A stretch of 64,000 nt of DNA. It comes from CAVVXN01 sp963772585 (GTDB taxonomy: Bacteria; Planctomycetota; PLA2; JAEUHO01). The DNA is taken from contig CAVYXV010000009.1 of NCBI GenBank assembly GCA_963772585.1, positions 1 to 64,000 of the forward strand, written 5' to 3'. This document shows positions 24,942 to 34,164 of this stretch, in pieces. Position numbers and translations under genes: made by a program. The notes under the pieces were generated by a model. That model searched no databases. It saw only the letters and a list, made by a program, of their open reading frames with translations, and was not told the DNA's origin. Position 1 is the stretch's first letter. Each line of letters opens with the position of its first letter.

Positions 24942-27593
24942 CTACTTCGCGTCCGCCGGCCCTTCCGAGGGACGGATCTTCAGCATCGGATCCCCGAAGA
25001 GGTGGATGGCCTGCAGGGGATAGAGGGCGTCATCGGCGCTGTATGCGCCGCCGATCGGCTCGGGATTGAGCATCCACGTGTGCATCGTGTACTTCCCCGC
25101 CCGTACGGCGTCGCCCAGGTACTCGAAGGCATGCCGGGTGCCGGGGCCCATCAGGATCGCGCCTTCGAAGTAGTCTCCGTAGAAGGCGCTGAGGAGGCCG
25201 TCGACCAGTCGATCGTTCTTGCCGCCGTCCAGGCCCCGGGAGCCCCCGATGGCGGCAATGCCCCCGCCGCCGGGCTCGCGGAGCACCTGCTCGCAGAAGG
25301 ACACGTCGTGGGTGCCGTAACCGGTGGTACCGGTGGTTTCCACGATGTCGACCACGCCCGTGGTGGCGTTCCACACGCGCACGCGGTCCGTCTCCGAGTC
25401 GAAGAACCCCGAGTGGCAGCAAATGCTCAGCACGATGGGATACCACGGCCCGCCGGACACCCCGCCGAGGTCGCCCTTCCCGAAGCGCGGGTCCAGCCAA
25501 CGGGTCGGGCTTCCGTGACCGCAGTACAGGACGATCCCGTCGATTCCCCGCTGCCACCGCGTGCTGATCTGGTTCGCGTCCCCGTCCCATGCGTACCCGG
25601 TCAGGTCGGAGGCCAGCGGCTCGCCATCGAAGCCGCGTACCGGCGTCGGGACGGTAGGCGGGTTCTCGTTGCGGACGTAGCCGAATTCGACCTCCACGCC
25701 GCGCCCTCGGAGGAAGCGGCGAACCCGCTCCGTCGCCTTCACGAGCTCCCAGTCGTCCTGACCGTCCTGGAACCCCACCTGCAGTCCTCCCGTGTGGGTG
25801 ATGGTTTCGTTCGGCCACGGATCCACCAGCTCCAGGATGTCGTCGGCGACCACCGCGGCGACGCGCGCGGGCCACTCGCCGCTGCGCGCCGCCCTGCCCT
25901 CTGCGGGCCGGACGACGTCACCCGGCTGGATCTGTCCCAACCAGTGCGTGCCGGTGCCCCTTACGCGGGTCTCTTCGCTCAGGAACCGCACGGTGCCGGG
26001 GAGAACCGCGCGCTCCTCGGGGCGATCGTCGAAGAGGCCCCACACGGACGCACTGTGCGGGCGCTCGGCGTCCGGGATGCTCTCGTACGCCTCGATCTTG
26101 GCCACGACCGCATCGCCCTCGACGGCGTCATCGACCGAGATTCGTCCCATCGCCACGTCGGAGACCCAGTCGAGCCCGCGCAGCGTCGAGTAGGGAAGAT
26201 CGGTGCCGACGATCGGCACTGGGCCGTCCCCGGGCCCCGGGGCGGCGGCGTTGCGCTGGTTCAGTCCTTCCCACGTGGGGATGTGTTCGACGTCGCCGAA
26301 CAGGCAGATCGCCCTCATGGCGTGCGGGCGGAAGCCGCCCGTTGCGTCCAGGCGGTTCAATTCGTCGAGGTCCTGGATCACCGCGAGGAGCGATGCGGCG
26401 TCCGGGAACTTCGCCGGATCACAGACGGCGAGCCATACGCGAGTGCCCCGGGACTGCCGCCACTCGGCGAGGCGGTGAGCCGGGACCTCCAACTCCGGCC
26501 GCGTGAGGATGAGCAGGTCGAAGGGAAGATCCTTGATGCCGGTCGTGTCGAGAGGCGGAAGCGTGGCGAGGAGGTCCCCCGCCTCGATAGGCGCGACGAG
26601 TTCGCGGTTCTGGATCACCTCCGTGATGAACGAGTCCGCGCTCATCTCGTTGGTGCCTTTGTAGTCCCCGAGCGGGCGCGGCATGCGGAGCTGACCCGTT
26701 CCCTGGAACGCCACGTGGACGCGCGTGGATCGGTAGAGGACGAGTCTCTGCGTTGCCGGGGTGTACTGGGCGGGAACGACCATGACCTCGACGATGGGAA
26801 GATTGCCCACCGTCAGTGCGCGCGCCGAGTAGGAGATCTCGGGCCACGCCGTCGAGGACTCGTAGAAGGCCTCGTCCACGGTGAAGGGGGGATCCGCTTC
26901 GACCGATGCCGGGTCCTCGGGCGTCCCCCGCGGCGGTTGGTGCGGCCACGGGCGCATGCCCTCGTAGGTCCGGGGGGACTCCCGTGTGACCGAGACGGAC
27001 CACGAGGCGGGTTCGAACGTCTGGGCATCGACGGGAACCGCGAAGCGCAGCGTGTAGAACGGGAGCTCCGGACGGCCGAGGGCGGACAGGGACCCGGACT
27101 GCGGCAGCTTCAGGCGGTGGTAGGGCCGGTGGTTTTCGGACCGGACGGTCGCGGCCAGTCCCTCCAGATCGAGCGTCACATCGCAACTCGGGACCGAGCA
27201 CTCGCGATCGAGCTTCGGGGCGAGCTGCCCGTCCTCCTCGGGCAGGCTGCGATTGAACGTGGGATCGGAGACGACGCGGAGGTCGATGAAGCCCCAATCG
27301 GGAGCCGGTCCCCTCACGGTGACGCGGACGGATCCCTTCTTGCAGCCCAGGACACCACCCTCTGCGTCCACGCAGGCCACGCGCGTGTCGCTGCTGATCC
27401 ATGTGAGCGGTCCCACCTTGGTGTCGGCCGTGAGGGCGAGCGTCTCGCCCTCCGTGACCTCCGTCGCGGGGGCGCGAATCGGGATCGTGCCCTCGAGGCC
27501 GTCGCCAGAACCGCCGCCGCCGCAGGCTCCCAGGGCGAGTATGGCGATGGCCATGAGGACCATGAACGGAAGGAGCGGGCGAGCGGGGTGCAT
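24942..27593 (-). CDS. Gingipain-like peptidase C25 family lipoprotein
   Basis: 883 residues. Lipoprotein signal with Cys in LALGACGGGG, then an Ig-like strand region and a C25 propeptide-like region up to about 350. The catalytic domain has LILTRPEL, YCGHGSPTRW (catalytic His near 690) and LSICCHSGFF (catalytic Cys near 725), and ends with the family's typical AIHLFGDPML. Cysteine endopeptidase at the outer surface or periplasm; specificity (Arg or Lys as in gingipains) cannot be told. The GxxxC line carries two adjacent Cys, so which one acts is uncertain. Confidence 0.8.
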   Translation of the reverse strand: MHPARPLLPFMVLMAIAILALGACGGGGSGDGLEGTIPIRAPATEVTEGETLALTADTKVGPLTWISSDTRVACVDAEGGVLGCKKGSVRVTVRGPAPDWGFIDLRVVSDPTFNRSLPEEDGQLAPKLDRECSVPSCDVTLDLEGLAATVRSENHRPYHRLKLPQSGSLSALGRPELPFYTLRFAVPVDAQTFEPASWSVSVTRESPRTYEGMRPWPHQPPRGTPEDPASVEADPPFTVDEAFYESSTAWPEISYSARALTVGNLPIVEVMVVPAQYTPATQRLVLYRSTRVHVAFQGTGQLRMPRPLGDYKGTNEMSADSFITEVIQNRELVAPIEAGDLLATLPPLDTTGIKDLPFDLLILTRPELEVPAHRLAEWRQSRGTRVWLAVCDPAKFPDAASLLAVIQDLDELNRLDATGGFRPHAMRAICLFGDVEHIPTWEGLNQRNAAAPGPGDGPVPIVGTDLPYSTLRGLDWVSDVAMGRISVDDAVEGDAVVAKIEAYESIPDAERPHSASVWGLFDDRPEERAVLPGTVRFLSEETRVRGTGTHWLGQIQPGDVVRPAEGRAARSGEWPARVAAVVADDILELVDPWPNETITHTGGLQVGFQDGQDDWELVKATERVRRFLRGRGVEVEFGYVRNENPPTVPTPVRGFDGEPLASDLTGYAWDGDANQISTRWQRGIDGIVLYCGHGSPTRWLDPRFGKGDLGGVSGGPWYPIVLSICCHSGFFDSETDRVRVWNATTGVVDIVETTGTTGYGTHDVSFCEQVLREPGGGGIAAIGGSRGLDGGKNDRLVDGLLSAFYGDYFEGAILMGPGTRHAFEYLGDAVRAGKYTMHTWMLNPEPIGGAYSADDALYPLQAIHLFGDPMLKIRPSEGPADAK

Positions 27594-27751
27594 GGTGGTC
27601 TCCAGGCGCCTCCGTTGGCAGGGGCCGGGAGGCGCTGCGTGGATCTATCTCCAGACTGCGCATGCCCGCGTCGTGGAGACACCCCGCCCGCGCCGGGGAG
27701 CGTGGTCCCCTGCTGACCCGCACCTCGGCCCGGCGATCCGGGAGTCCCGGA

Positions 27752-27812
27752 GGGGGATGGGGTGACCAATGGGGATCGAACCCGCGACCTCCGGAACCAC
27801 GATCCGGCGCTC
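27752..27812 (-). repeat. Decayed duplicate of the tRNA-His 3' part (candidate att site)
   Basis: Matches 51385-51445 at 57 of 61 positions, from the bases after the CCA end through T arm, variable loop and anticodon arm. It is not a working tRNA: the 5' acceptor and D arm are missing, position 33 of the anticodon loop is C, and two T-stem pairs are lost. The direct orientation relative to the real tRNA-His marks it as a candidate attachment-site duplicate. Confidence 0.7.
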
Positions 27813-28316
27813 AATCCTCACAGGGCCCATGAAATGAGGGCCGAAGCGGCTGCCCGCGCCCTGCATGTGCAGAATCGTGGCATGGAGGATGGCGACGATC
27901 CCCTCGCCCTCGTCATCTCCCTCCTCAGGATCGCCGAGACCGTTGCCGACCCGCTCCCCCTCGTGGCGGCTGCCCGATCCCTCCTGGAGGAGCTTGCGCC
28001 CCGCTGGGCGGAGGCGGGCCCGAAACCGCTGTCGAGGCGCGAGTGGGGGTAGGCCCGTGCCTGGGGCGCTGGAAGCCGCCCGGCGCGCCGACGCCCCGGG
28101 GGCTCTCGCGGCCCCGCGATCGCCCTCCGGAGGGCCGGGAGAGGCTCTGGCGAGGGCCTGGGCGGGAGGACCCGGAGCGAGCGGGGGTAGGGGGATGTCC
28201 CACTCAACAGCGCCAGGCGCGAGCGTGACCGGTTGCGCGCGCGGCCGCCCCCGTGCGGTCCGGTTGCGAGGTCCACCCGGGCGTGACCGCCCGGGCCCCG
28301 CATGCGGTGAAGGTTC
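27813..28316. other. Intergenic stretch with a small ORF and a hairpin
   Basis: No confident gene. ATG 27882 to 28052 could encode 56 residues (MEDGDDPLALVISLLRIAE...), amphipathic helical, with no good ribosome site. A perfect 8-bp hairpin, CCCGGGCG-TGAC-CGCCCGGG, lies at 28276-28295, 21 bp before the IS91-type transposase start, and may belong to that element's end. Confidence 0.35.
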
Positions 28317-29588
28317 GTGGCCCCGCTCGCCGCCGAGGCCCCGCCCCGCGCTTCCGACGCGCCGGTCTACCGTCCCCGTCATCCGGAGCGGACGGCGCTC
28401 TACCGCCTCGTGGACCGGCACTTCGAGACCTACCGCCGCGTCCATCCCGAACGGTTCGAGCCCACGTCGGGCCCGCTGCGTCCCGAGGTCGAGGCCGCGG
28501 TGACGGCGTTTTTGGACTGCGGGCGGCTCCACGGGGGCTTCGCGCGCATCCGTTGTCCGGGCTGCGGCGGGGAGCACCTGCTGGCCTTCTCATGTCGGAC
28601 GCGCAACCTGTGCCCGTCCTGCCAGGCGAAGCGCTCGGCCCTCTTCGCCGAGTGGATCGCGAGCGAGGTCCTGCTGGACGTGGCCCATCGCCATGTGGTG
28701 TTCACGATTCCCAAGGCGCTGCGGGGTCTGCTCGAGCGGGAACTGCGCCTGCACGGGCTGATGGCGCGGGTCGCCGGGCGGGTACTCGCCGAGAGCCTGT
28801 CCGCGGCGGCCGTGGAGCCCGAGGGCGTGCCGGGGGCGGTCGTCTCGCTGCAGACGTTCGGGTCGTACGGCGCGAACTTCCATCCCCATCTCCACGCCAT
28901 CGTCACCGAAGGGGTGTTCACGAAGGACGGCCGCTTCCATCCGGTGATCTGGCCGGAGGCGGGCGCCCTGGCGGAGCGCTTCCGTCGGGCGTTCCTCGAA
29001 GCGCTGGAGAAGGCGGGCCGGCTCCGGAAGGCGACCCGGGAGCGCTTCCTCACCTGGACGCACTCGGGCTTCTCGGTCGAGGCGACGCAGCGGGTGGCGG
29101 CCGGGGAGCGGGCGCGGGCCGAGCGTCTGGCGCGGTATGCGACGCGGGTCGTCGTGGCGTCGGCGAAGGTGAAGCCGGTGGGGGAGGGACGCGTGCGGAT
29201 CGAGACGCCGCCGGATCCCCGCACCGGCGCGATGTCGGTGGGGATGGACGCGCTCGAGGCCGTGCACGCGATTGTCCAGCACGTCCCGCCGAGGGGCATG
29301 CACCTCGTCCGCTACTACGGGGCCTACGCGAATCGCCGTCGCAGAGACCTTCGCGAGGCGCGGGCGCGGCTGGCGGGCGAGGTCCCGCCGGCTGAGGAGG
29401 CCGGGGCCGAGGAGGTCAGGGCCGTCGAGGCCCCGGCGGGCGCCCTCGCCCCGTCCCGATCTCCCGCCCCCCCGGATTCGGCCGAGGCCCGTCGTCGGCA
29501 GGCGTGGGCGCAGCTGCTTCGCAAGGTCTTCGAGGTGGAGCCGCTCGTCTGTCCGCGCTGCCGCGCAGACTGCCTATTGCGATCGTGA
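28317..29588 (+). CDS. IS91-family (Y2/HUH) transposase, C-terminus replaced by an inserted element
   Basis: 423 residues from GTG 28317. N-terminal zinc-binding domain (IRCPGCGG, CPSCQAKR), then the HUH nuclease with FHPHLHAIV and the tyrosine region YYGAYANRRRR. It would relax DNA by a rolling-circle mechanism. The end VEPLVCPRC should continue with a second zinc pair and about 30-60 more residues; it runs instead into RADCLLRS, which is the start of the 135-bp repeat of the serine-recombinase element. So the gene is truncated and the insertion happened in its 3' end. Confidence 0.85.
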   Translation: MAPLAAEAPPRASDAPVYRPRHPERTALYRLVDRHFETYRRVHPERFEPTSGPLRPEVEAAVTAFLDCGRLHGGFARIRCPGCGGEHLLAFSCRTRNLCPSCQAKRSALFAEWIASEVLLDVAHRHVVFTIPKALRGLLERELRLHGLMARVAGRVLAESLSAAAVEPEGVPGAVVSLQTFGSYGANFHPHLHAIVTEGVFTKDGRFHPVIWPEAGALAERFRRAFLEALEKAGRLRKATRERFLTWTHSGFSVEATQRVAAGERARAERLARYATRVVVASAKVKPVGEGRVRIETPPDPRTGAMSVGMDALEAVHAIVQHVPPRGMHLVRYYGAYANRRRRDLREARARLAGEVPPAEEAGAEEVRAVEAPAGALAPSRSPAPPDSAEARRRQAWAQLLRKVFEVEPLVCPRCRADCLLRS

Positions 29589-29687
29589 TCGACCGGCGAA
29601 CATACGTGTCATCCATCGACCCAGTCCGCTTTTCGGTGCGACGCTTCCGGTGCTCTCCCCGCGACGGGAACGCGCCGAGCACTACTG
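29553..29687. repeat. 135-bp direct repeat, left copy
   Basis: Identical by eye to 32284-32418 (offset 2731). The flanking bases differ on both sides, so the limits are sharp. It contains the end of the truncated IS91 frame and the beginning of the DUF5372-like frame. Confidence 0.9.
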
Positions 29688-30051
29688 GGTGTGCCGTCTG
29701 CCGGACGGCTCGCGCATCCGGATTCCGACATCGTGGACGGACCATCCCACGCGACGCGTCGGGGTCACGAGATTGCGTGTCGGAGGCCGAGCCGATGCGC
29801 AGGCGCTGAGGAACCTGCTTGCCATCCTCCAGCCGCTTGTCGCCGATCGCGTCGATGCGGATGCTCGCTTCATGGAGGTTGAGCATGAGCGAGCAGCGCC
29901 TTCTCTTCGACGTCGTTCCCCCGACGCTGGCCACACGCCTGTGGCGGAGCATCCCGCCACGAGCGCGCGCGCGGGTCCTCGTGATCCTGGCCGAGATGGT
30001 GCGGGCCGGACTGAAGCAACGCATGGAAGATGCCAGGGAGGTGCGCGATGA
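29602..30051 (+). CDS. DUF5372-like small protein of the recombinase element
   Basis: The frame reads IHRPSPLFGATLPVL, then YWVCRLPDGSRIRIPTSWTDH, matching the DUF5372 proteins that precede serine recombinases in such elements. No ATG, GTG or TTG precedes the conserved start; ATA 29602 or ATC 29611 would have to serve, or the true start was lost when the element inserted. Past about 29884 the frame overlaps the next gene and is probably not functional. Role unknown, perhaps assisting recombination. Confidence 0.45.
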   Translation: MRVIHRPSPLFGATLPVLSPRRERAEHYWVCRLPDGSRIRIPTSWTDHPTRRVGVTRLRVGGRADAQALRNLLAILQPLVADRVDADARFMEVEHERAAPSLRRRSPDAGHTPVAEHPATSARAGPRDPGRDGAGRTEATHGRCQGGAR

Positions 30052-30058
30052 GGATTGA
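29885..30058 (+). CDS. Small accessory protein of the recombinase element
   Basis: 57 residues from ATG 29885 (MSEQRLLFDVVPPTLATRLW), mostly helical and basic, with no known domain. Its stop overlaps the recombinase start by 11 bp. The same small gene type commonly sits between the DUF5372-like gene and the recombinase, so it belongs to the element. Confidence 0.65.
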   Translation: MSEQRLLFDVVPPTLATRLWRSIPPRARARVLVILAEMVRAGLKQRMEDAREVRDED

Positions 30059-32273
30059 GGAGATCACCGCGCACCATCGAGCTCGCTTGGCCCTGGTGTA
30101 CGTGCGCCAGTCCACGCTCCAGCAGGTGCGCGAGCACCGTGAGAGCCTTCGCCGGCAACGCGCCCTCGTCGGCCGTGCCGAGACTCTGGGCTGGCCTGCC
30201 GAGCGCGTGGTGCAGATCGACGAGGATCTCGGGGAAAGCGCATCGCGCAGCCAGGAGCGTACGGGCTTCACGAAGGTGGTGTCCGAAACGGCCCTGGGCA
30301 AGGTGGGGCTGATCGTGGCCCTGGAGGCCTCTCGCCTCTGCCGGGCGAATCGTGACTGGTACCATCTGCTCGACGTGTGCGCGGTCACGCGGACCTTGAT
30401 CGCGGACGCGGAGGGACTCTACGATCCTCGCCAGTACAACGACCGCCTGTTGTTGGGACTCAAGGGCACGATGAGCGAAGCGGAGCTGCACGTGATGAAG
30501 CAGCGGCTGGTCGAAGCGGTGAGGGAGCGCGCCCGCCGCGGCGAGCATCGCGTCGCACTTCCTCCCGGCTACGTGTGGGACGAGGCCGGGCGGATCGTGA
30601 AGAGCCCGGATGATGAGGAACGCGCCGCCATCGAGGCGGTCTTCGGGCGCTTCGAGCGCCTGGGTAGCATCCACCAAGTTCACCTCGCCTTGGCCGAAGC
30701 AGGAGTGAAGCTGCCGGTGCGCAAAGGCCCCGGCGGCCGGATCCGATTCCGCGTGCCCAGCGAAGGGCACGTGCGTCGCATCCTGACCAACCCGCAGTAC
30801 GCCGGGAGCTACGTGTACGGGCGACGGCAGGTGGAAGAGGTTCTCGACGCCTCGCAGCGCTCGCGAAAGCGCATGCGGAGCTGTCCCCAGGAGGAGTGGC
30901 ACGCCTTCATCCCCGATCATCACGATGGCTATGTCTCCCGCGAGACGTTCGATCGCATCCAGCGCCAGATTACCGCGAACCGCCGCGGGGCGCCCGGCCC
31001 GGGCGCTCCCCGTGAAGGGACCTCGTTGATGGCCGGGCTCGTGCTGTGCGGCCGGTGCGGGCGGAAGATGAGCGTGCGCTACGCCAAGCAGGGTCGCGTC
31101 CTGCGCTACGTGTGCACGAACCGACGCCGGCAGACGGGGCAGGCTCTCTGCCAGAGCTTCGGAGCCCGGCGCTTGGAGCGCGCCATCGAGGGGCTGCTGC
31201 TCGAGGCACTCTCTCCGCTGGGCATGGAAGCGATGCTCGAAGGCGCGCGGGCGCACGAAGCGGCGGTGGAAGAGCGGCGCCAACGCGAGCGCCACCGGGT
31301 GGAGCGGGCGCGCTACGAGGTCGATCTCTCGCGCCGGCAATACGAGGCCGTGGACCCGTCCAACCGCCTCGTGGCCGCCGAACTGGAGCGCCGCTGGGAG
31401 CGGGCGCTGAGCGAACTCGCTCGTGCGGAGAACGAGTCCGAGGAGCGCATGGCAGCGCTGGCCCGGCCGCTGGGGCAACAGGAGGAGGCGTGGCTGCAAG
31501 ACTGCGCGAAGGATCTGTCGCAGCTCTGGAAGGCGGACTGCACCCGACCGCAGGATCGCAAGCGCATTGCCCGGGCCCTGATCGAGAACGTCGTGGTCAG
31601 CGTGCCCGAGCAGGGCCGGAAGCTGCGTGCCGACCTCCACTGGGCCGGAGGCGAGGTGACGACGCTGGAAGTGCGACGCGGCCGCACGGGCGAGCACCGT
31701 TATGTGACGGAACCCGAACTGATCGAGCTGGTGGCGAGCCTGGCTGGGGAGTTCACCGACGAGCAGATTGCCCGCATCCTGCACCGCAAGGGACTCAAGA
31801 CGGCCAAGGGGCTGGCGTTCCGAGCTCGACACGTCACGAACCTCCGTGTGCGTCGAGGCATCGCGGGATCGTCTGCACGCACGATGCGGGGCAGCGATGT
31901 CTACACGGCCTCGCAGGCGGCCGAGATCCTGGAGGTGACCCCCAGCACCGTCGTGCGCTGGGTCTCTGCTGGCCTGCTTCAGGGGTCGCAGGTGACCTCC
32001 GGGGCCCCGTGGAAGGTCAAGGTGACCGACGCGGATCGGACACGCTTTACGGCATGCGACGCGCCCGAGGGATGGCTTCCCCTGAAGGGGGCGGCCACAG
32101 CCCTTGGCATGAGCCAGCAGGCGGTCTTGCAGAAGCTCAAGTCCGGCGACCTGGAGGGGAAACGTGTCCGCGTCGGGCGCCGCATTGGGTGGCGCATCCG
32201 TGTGCCTGCAACGACTTACGACGATTCGCCCACGCTCTTCGACGACACCGATATTCCAGGGGACGCATTGTGA
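30048..32273 (+). CDS. Large serine recombinase
   Basis: 741 residues from ATG 30048. Resolvase domain with catalytic Ser22 in YVRQSTLQQ, then the recombinase domain (PPGYVWDEAG, VRRILTNPQYAGSYVYG), a zinc beta-ribbon (LCGRCGRKM...YVCTNR...LCQSFGA), a coiled coil (about 400-480) and an extra C-terminal helix-turn-helix of excisionase/MerR type (YTASQAAEILEVTPSTVVRW) followed by a second one. Performs site-specific integration and excision of the element. Intact. The appended HTH pair may supply DNA recognition or directionality. Confidence 0.92.
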   Translation: MRIEEITAHHRARLALVYVRQSTLQQVREHRESLRRQRALVGRAETLGWPAERVVQIDEDLGESASRSQERTGFTKVVSETALGKVGLIVALEASRLCRANRDWYHLLDVCAVTRTLIADAEGLYDPRQYNDRLLLGLKGTMSEAELHVMKQRLVEAVRERARRGEHRVALPPGYVWDEAGRIVKSPDDEERAAIEAVFGRFERLGSIHQVHLALAEAGVKLPVRKGPGGRIRFRVPSEGHVRRILTNPQYAGSYVYGRRQVEEVLDASQRSRKRMRSCPQEEWHAFIPDHHDGYVSRETFDRIQRQITANRRGAPGPGAPREGTSLMAGLVLCGRCGRKMSVRYAKQGRVLRYVCTNRRRQTGQALCQSFGARRLERAIEGLLLEALSPLGMEAMLEGARAHEAAVEERRQRERHRVERARYEVDLSRRQYEAVDPSNRLVAAELERRWERALSELARAENESEERMAALARPLGQQEEAWLQDCAKDLSQLWKADCTRPQDRKRIARALIENVVVSVPEQGRKLRADLHWAGGEVTTLEVRRGRTGEHRYVTEPELIELVASLAGEFTDEQIARILHRKGLKTAKGLAFRARHVTNLRVRRGIAGSSARTMRGSDVYTASQAAEILEVTPSTVVRWVSAGLLQGSQVTSGAPWKVKVTDADRTRFTACDAPEGWLPLKGAATALGMSQQAVLQKLKSGDLEGKRVRVGRRIGWRIRVPATTYDDSPTLFDDTDIPGDAL

Positions 32274-32283
32274 GCCGCACCAC

Positions 32284-32418
32284 CCGCGCTGCCGCGCAGA
32301 CTGCCTATTGCGATCGTGATCGACCGGCGAACATACGTGTCATCCATCGACCCAGTCCGCTTTTCGGTGCGACGCTTCCGGTGCTCTCCCCGCGACGGGA
32401 ACGCGCCGAGCACTACTG
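32284..32418. repeat. 135-bp direct repeat, right copy
   Basis: Identical to 29553-29687 and starts 11 bp after the recombinase stop. It ends with a truncated copy of the DUF5372-like opening. The following 180 bp (32419-32597) up to the next gene stop show no feature. Confidence 0.9.
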
Positions 32419-32597
32419 AACATGCGGAGCCCGGCTTCGTTGTTCGACATCTGCAACTCGCCACCCTCAGCGGGCCCGAGTCGTGACACCCTCCTTCACC
32501 CCGGATGACCGTGCAACGGGAAGACCGGGCTCGGTATCCGCGCGGAGGTGAACGGCAGACCCGCGGCTCCGGGATCGAAGCGGCCTTGGCGACGTCG

Positions 32598-34151
32598 TCA
32601 TCTCTCCCACGCCCACTCCGGCTCGGTATCGATCCGATCTCCGACCTCCACTTCGAGCGTGGCGCTGCCGGGCTTCGTGCCTCCGGGGCCGGACAAGGCC
32701 GCGCGCAGCGACAACGTCCAGCGACCAGGGGGAAGGCCCCCGCAACGGAAGGTGTTGTCCCCGAGATCGACGTGTGCCCACTTCCGAATCGTGGGGCGAC
32801 GGAGCTCGGCGTGCGTCAGCGAGGCTCCCTCCGGCAGCCGGATCCGGCCCTCGACGACCCCTCCGGGACGAATCTCCACGTCCAGGGGCGAGTCCCCGGC
32901 GCGGATGCCGTGCTCGAGTACGTAGTCCTCCTCGAGGGGAATCCAGAGCAGGTAGGACCGCCCGGTTCTCACCCCGGGAATCACGACGACGCCGTCCGTA
33001 CCGATCGTCTTCAGGAGGACTTGGGAAGGGTCGGCTTCGTCCACGAGAGAGGCTTTCACGTTCGCAACCGTCGGCCAGTCGCGGACCCGGACGACGAGGT
33101 CGCTCCCTCGCACGAGGACCAGGCGGACGTCGGCCGCGCCGGCCTCCATGGACGTCGTCGGGTGCGTGAAGGCGCTTCCCGGCGCTTCCGGCAGCGCCGC
33201 GACCAGTTCGACGGGGCCCTCGCGGAGCGGCGCGATGCGAAACGCTCCCGTTTCGTCGACATCGAACCCGCGGGCGCTTCGCTCCCCGGATTCGTCCTCG
33301 GCGGCGAGGGCCCAGACCATCGCGCCGGGAACCGGCCTCCCCTGCGAATCCACCACGCCGCCCGTCACGCTGAAGGCTCGTTCCAACTGCACGACCTGGT
33401 CCCTGGGCGTCCAGCCTTTCTCCTCGTACGGGAAGCCTCGCTCCACGCTCTCCTTCGGCGGCAGGACGTTCAGCGTGAGGTGCTCGTCGTCGGGATCCAT
33501 GCGGGACAGCTCGGCGAGGCCGCGGGCATCCGCCTCCGTCTTCCGGATGCGCGTTCCCCCGCTCCATACTTCAACCCGCGCGTCCCCGACGGGGAGACCC
33601 TGCCAATCGATCACCTCCAGCGTGGCGCGAACGGAGCCACGAAGGCGGACCACGACGTCCTCCATCCCGGGATCGACGTTCATCCGGGTGTCCAGGAAGG
33701 CGTCCCGCGGTCGAGCCCACAGGGCGTACCGCGCGGCCGCTACCGACGCGAAGCGGAAACGACCTTCGGTGTCGCTGTGGGTGGTCGCCAGGGGGGTGTG
33801 GTGGTGCGACACCACGGTCCCGCTCTCGTCCAGCGTCCCTTCGGCGCGGACGAGGTCGAGGGCGACCCCGGCTACGGGCGCACCGTCCGGCCCGAGGACC
33901 CGACCCGCGAGGTCCATCGTGGCCTTCCCAGACGCACCGGGCGCCACCGGCGACGCGGCATCGCGCAATGGGGGGATCGCCGCCGCGCCTTCGAGGCGGC
34001 CCGCGACCGCGCCACCGGGCGACGGCGGCTCCGGCGCTGCGCGGCGTGAGACCGTGGCCTTCTCGACGGACCGTTCGCCCAGCCCCGACAGGGACAGCAG
34101 GCCTGCGACGATCGCCGTCAAGAGCAGGAGCGGAATGCCGTACTTTCTCAC
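32598..34151 (-). CDS. Membrane-anchored carboxypeptidase-regulatory-like repeat protein
   Basis: 517 residues. An uncleaved-looking N-terminal helix (about 5-25, GIPLLLLTAIVAGLLSL) anchors a long extracytoplasmic part of beta-sandwich repeats of the DLAGRVLGPDGAPVAGVALD kind (at about 80, 265 and later), each with a G-x-F/Y-rich strand pattern. No enzyme motif. Similar in design to the proteins at 37480, 40026 and 44701. An IS1380 element ends 14 bp upstream of the start codon, so its native promoter is cut off. Confidence 0.75.
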   Translation of the reverse strand: MRKYGIPLLLLTAIVAGLLSLSGLGERSVEKATVSRRAAPEPPSPGGAVAGRLEGAAAIPPLRDAASPVAPGASGKATMDLAGRVLGPDGAPVAGVALDLVRAEGTLDESGTVVSHHHTPLATTHSDTEGRFRFASVAAARYALWARPRDAFLDTRMNVDPGMEDVVVRLRGSVRATLEVIDWQGLPVGDARVEVWSGGTRIRKTEADARGLAELSRMDPDDEHLTLNVLPPKESVERGFPYEEKGWTPRDQVVQLERAFSVTGGVVDSQGRPVPGAMVWALAAEDESGERSARGFDVDETGAFRIAPLREGPVELVAALPEAPGSAFTHPTTSMEAGAADVRLVLVRGSDLVVRVRDWPTVANVKASLVDEADPSQVLLKTIGTDGVVVIPGVRTGRSYLLWIPLEEDYVLEHGIRAGDSPLDVEIRPGGVVEGRIRLPEGASLTHAELRRPTIRKWAHVDLGDNTFRCGGLPPGRWTLSLRAALSGPGGTKPGSATLEVEVGDRIDTEPEWAWER

Positions 34152-34164
34152 CGGTGTCGCACTC

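Larger units (their letters stand above)
29553..32418 (+). mobile_element. Serine-recombinase mobile element with 135-bp terminal direct repeats
   Basis: A 2.73-kb unit carrying a DUF5372-like gene, a small gene and a large serine recombinase in overlapping order, flanked by identical 135-bp direct repeats (29553-29687 and 32284-32418). The repeat covers the first part of the DUF5372-like frame, so only the left copy is followed by the rest of that gene. Inserted into the 3' end of the IS91-type transposase. Compact three-gene serine recombinase elements of this kind are known in bacteria; exact att cores cannot be set here because the repeat is long. Confidence 0.7.

Noticed and set aside
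27645..28577. 310-residue minus-strand frame over the tRNA-His remnant and IS91 start
   Set aside because: It is the read-through of tRNA remnant and GC-rich intergenic DNA; sequence such as VVPEVAGSIPIGHPIP is the well-known translation of tRNA arms.
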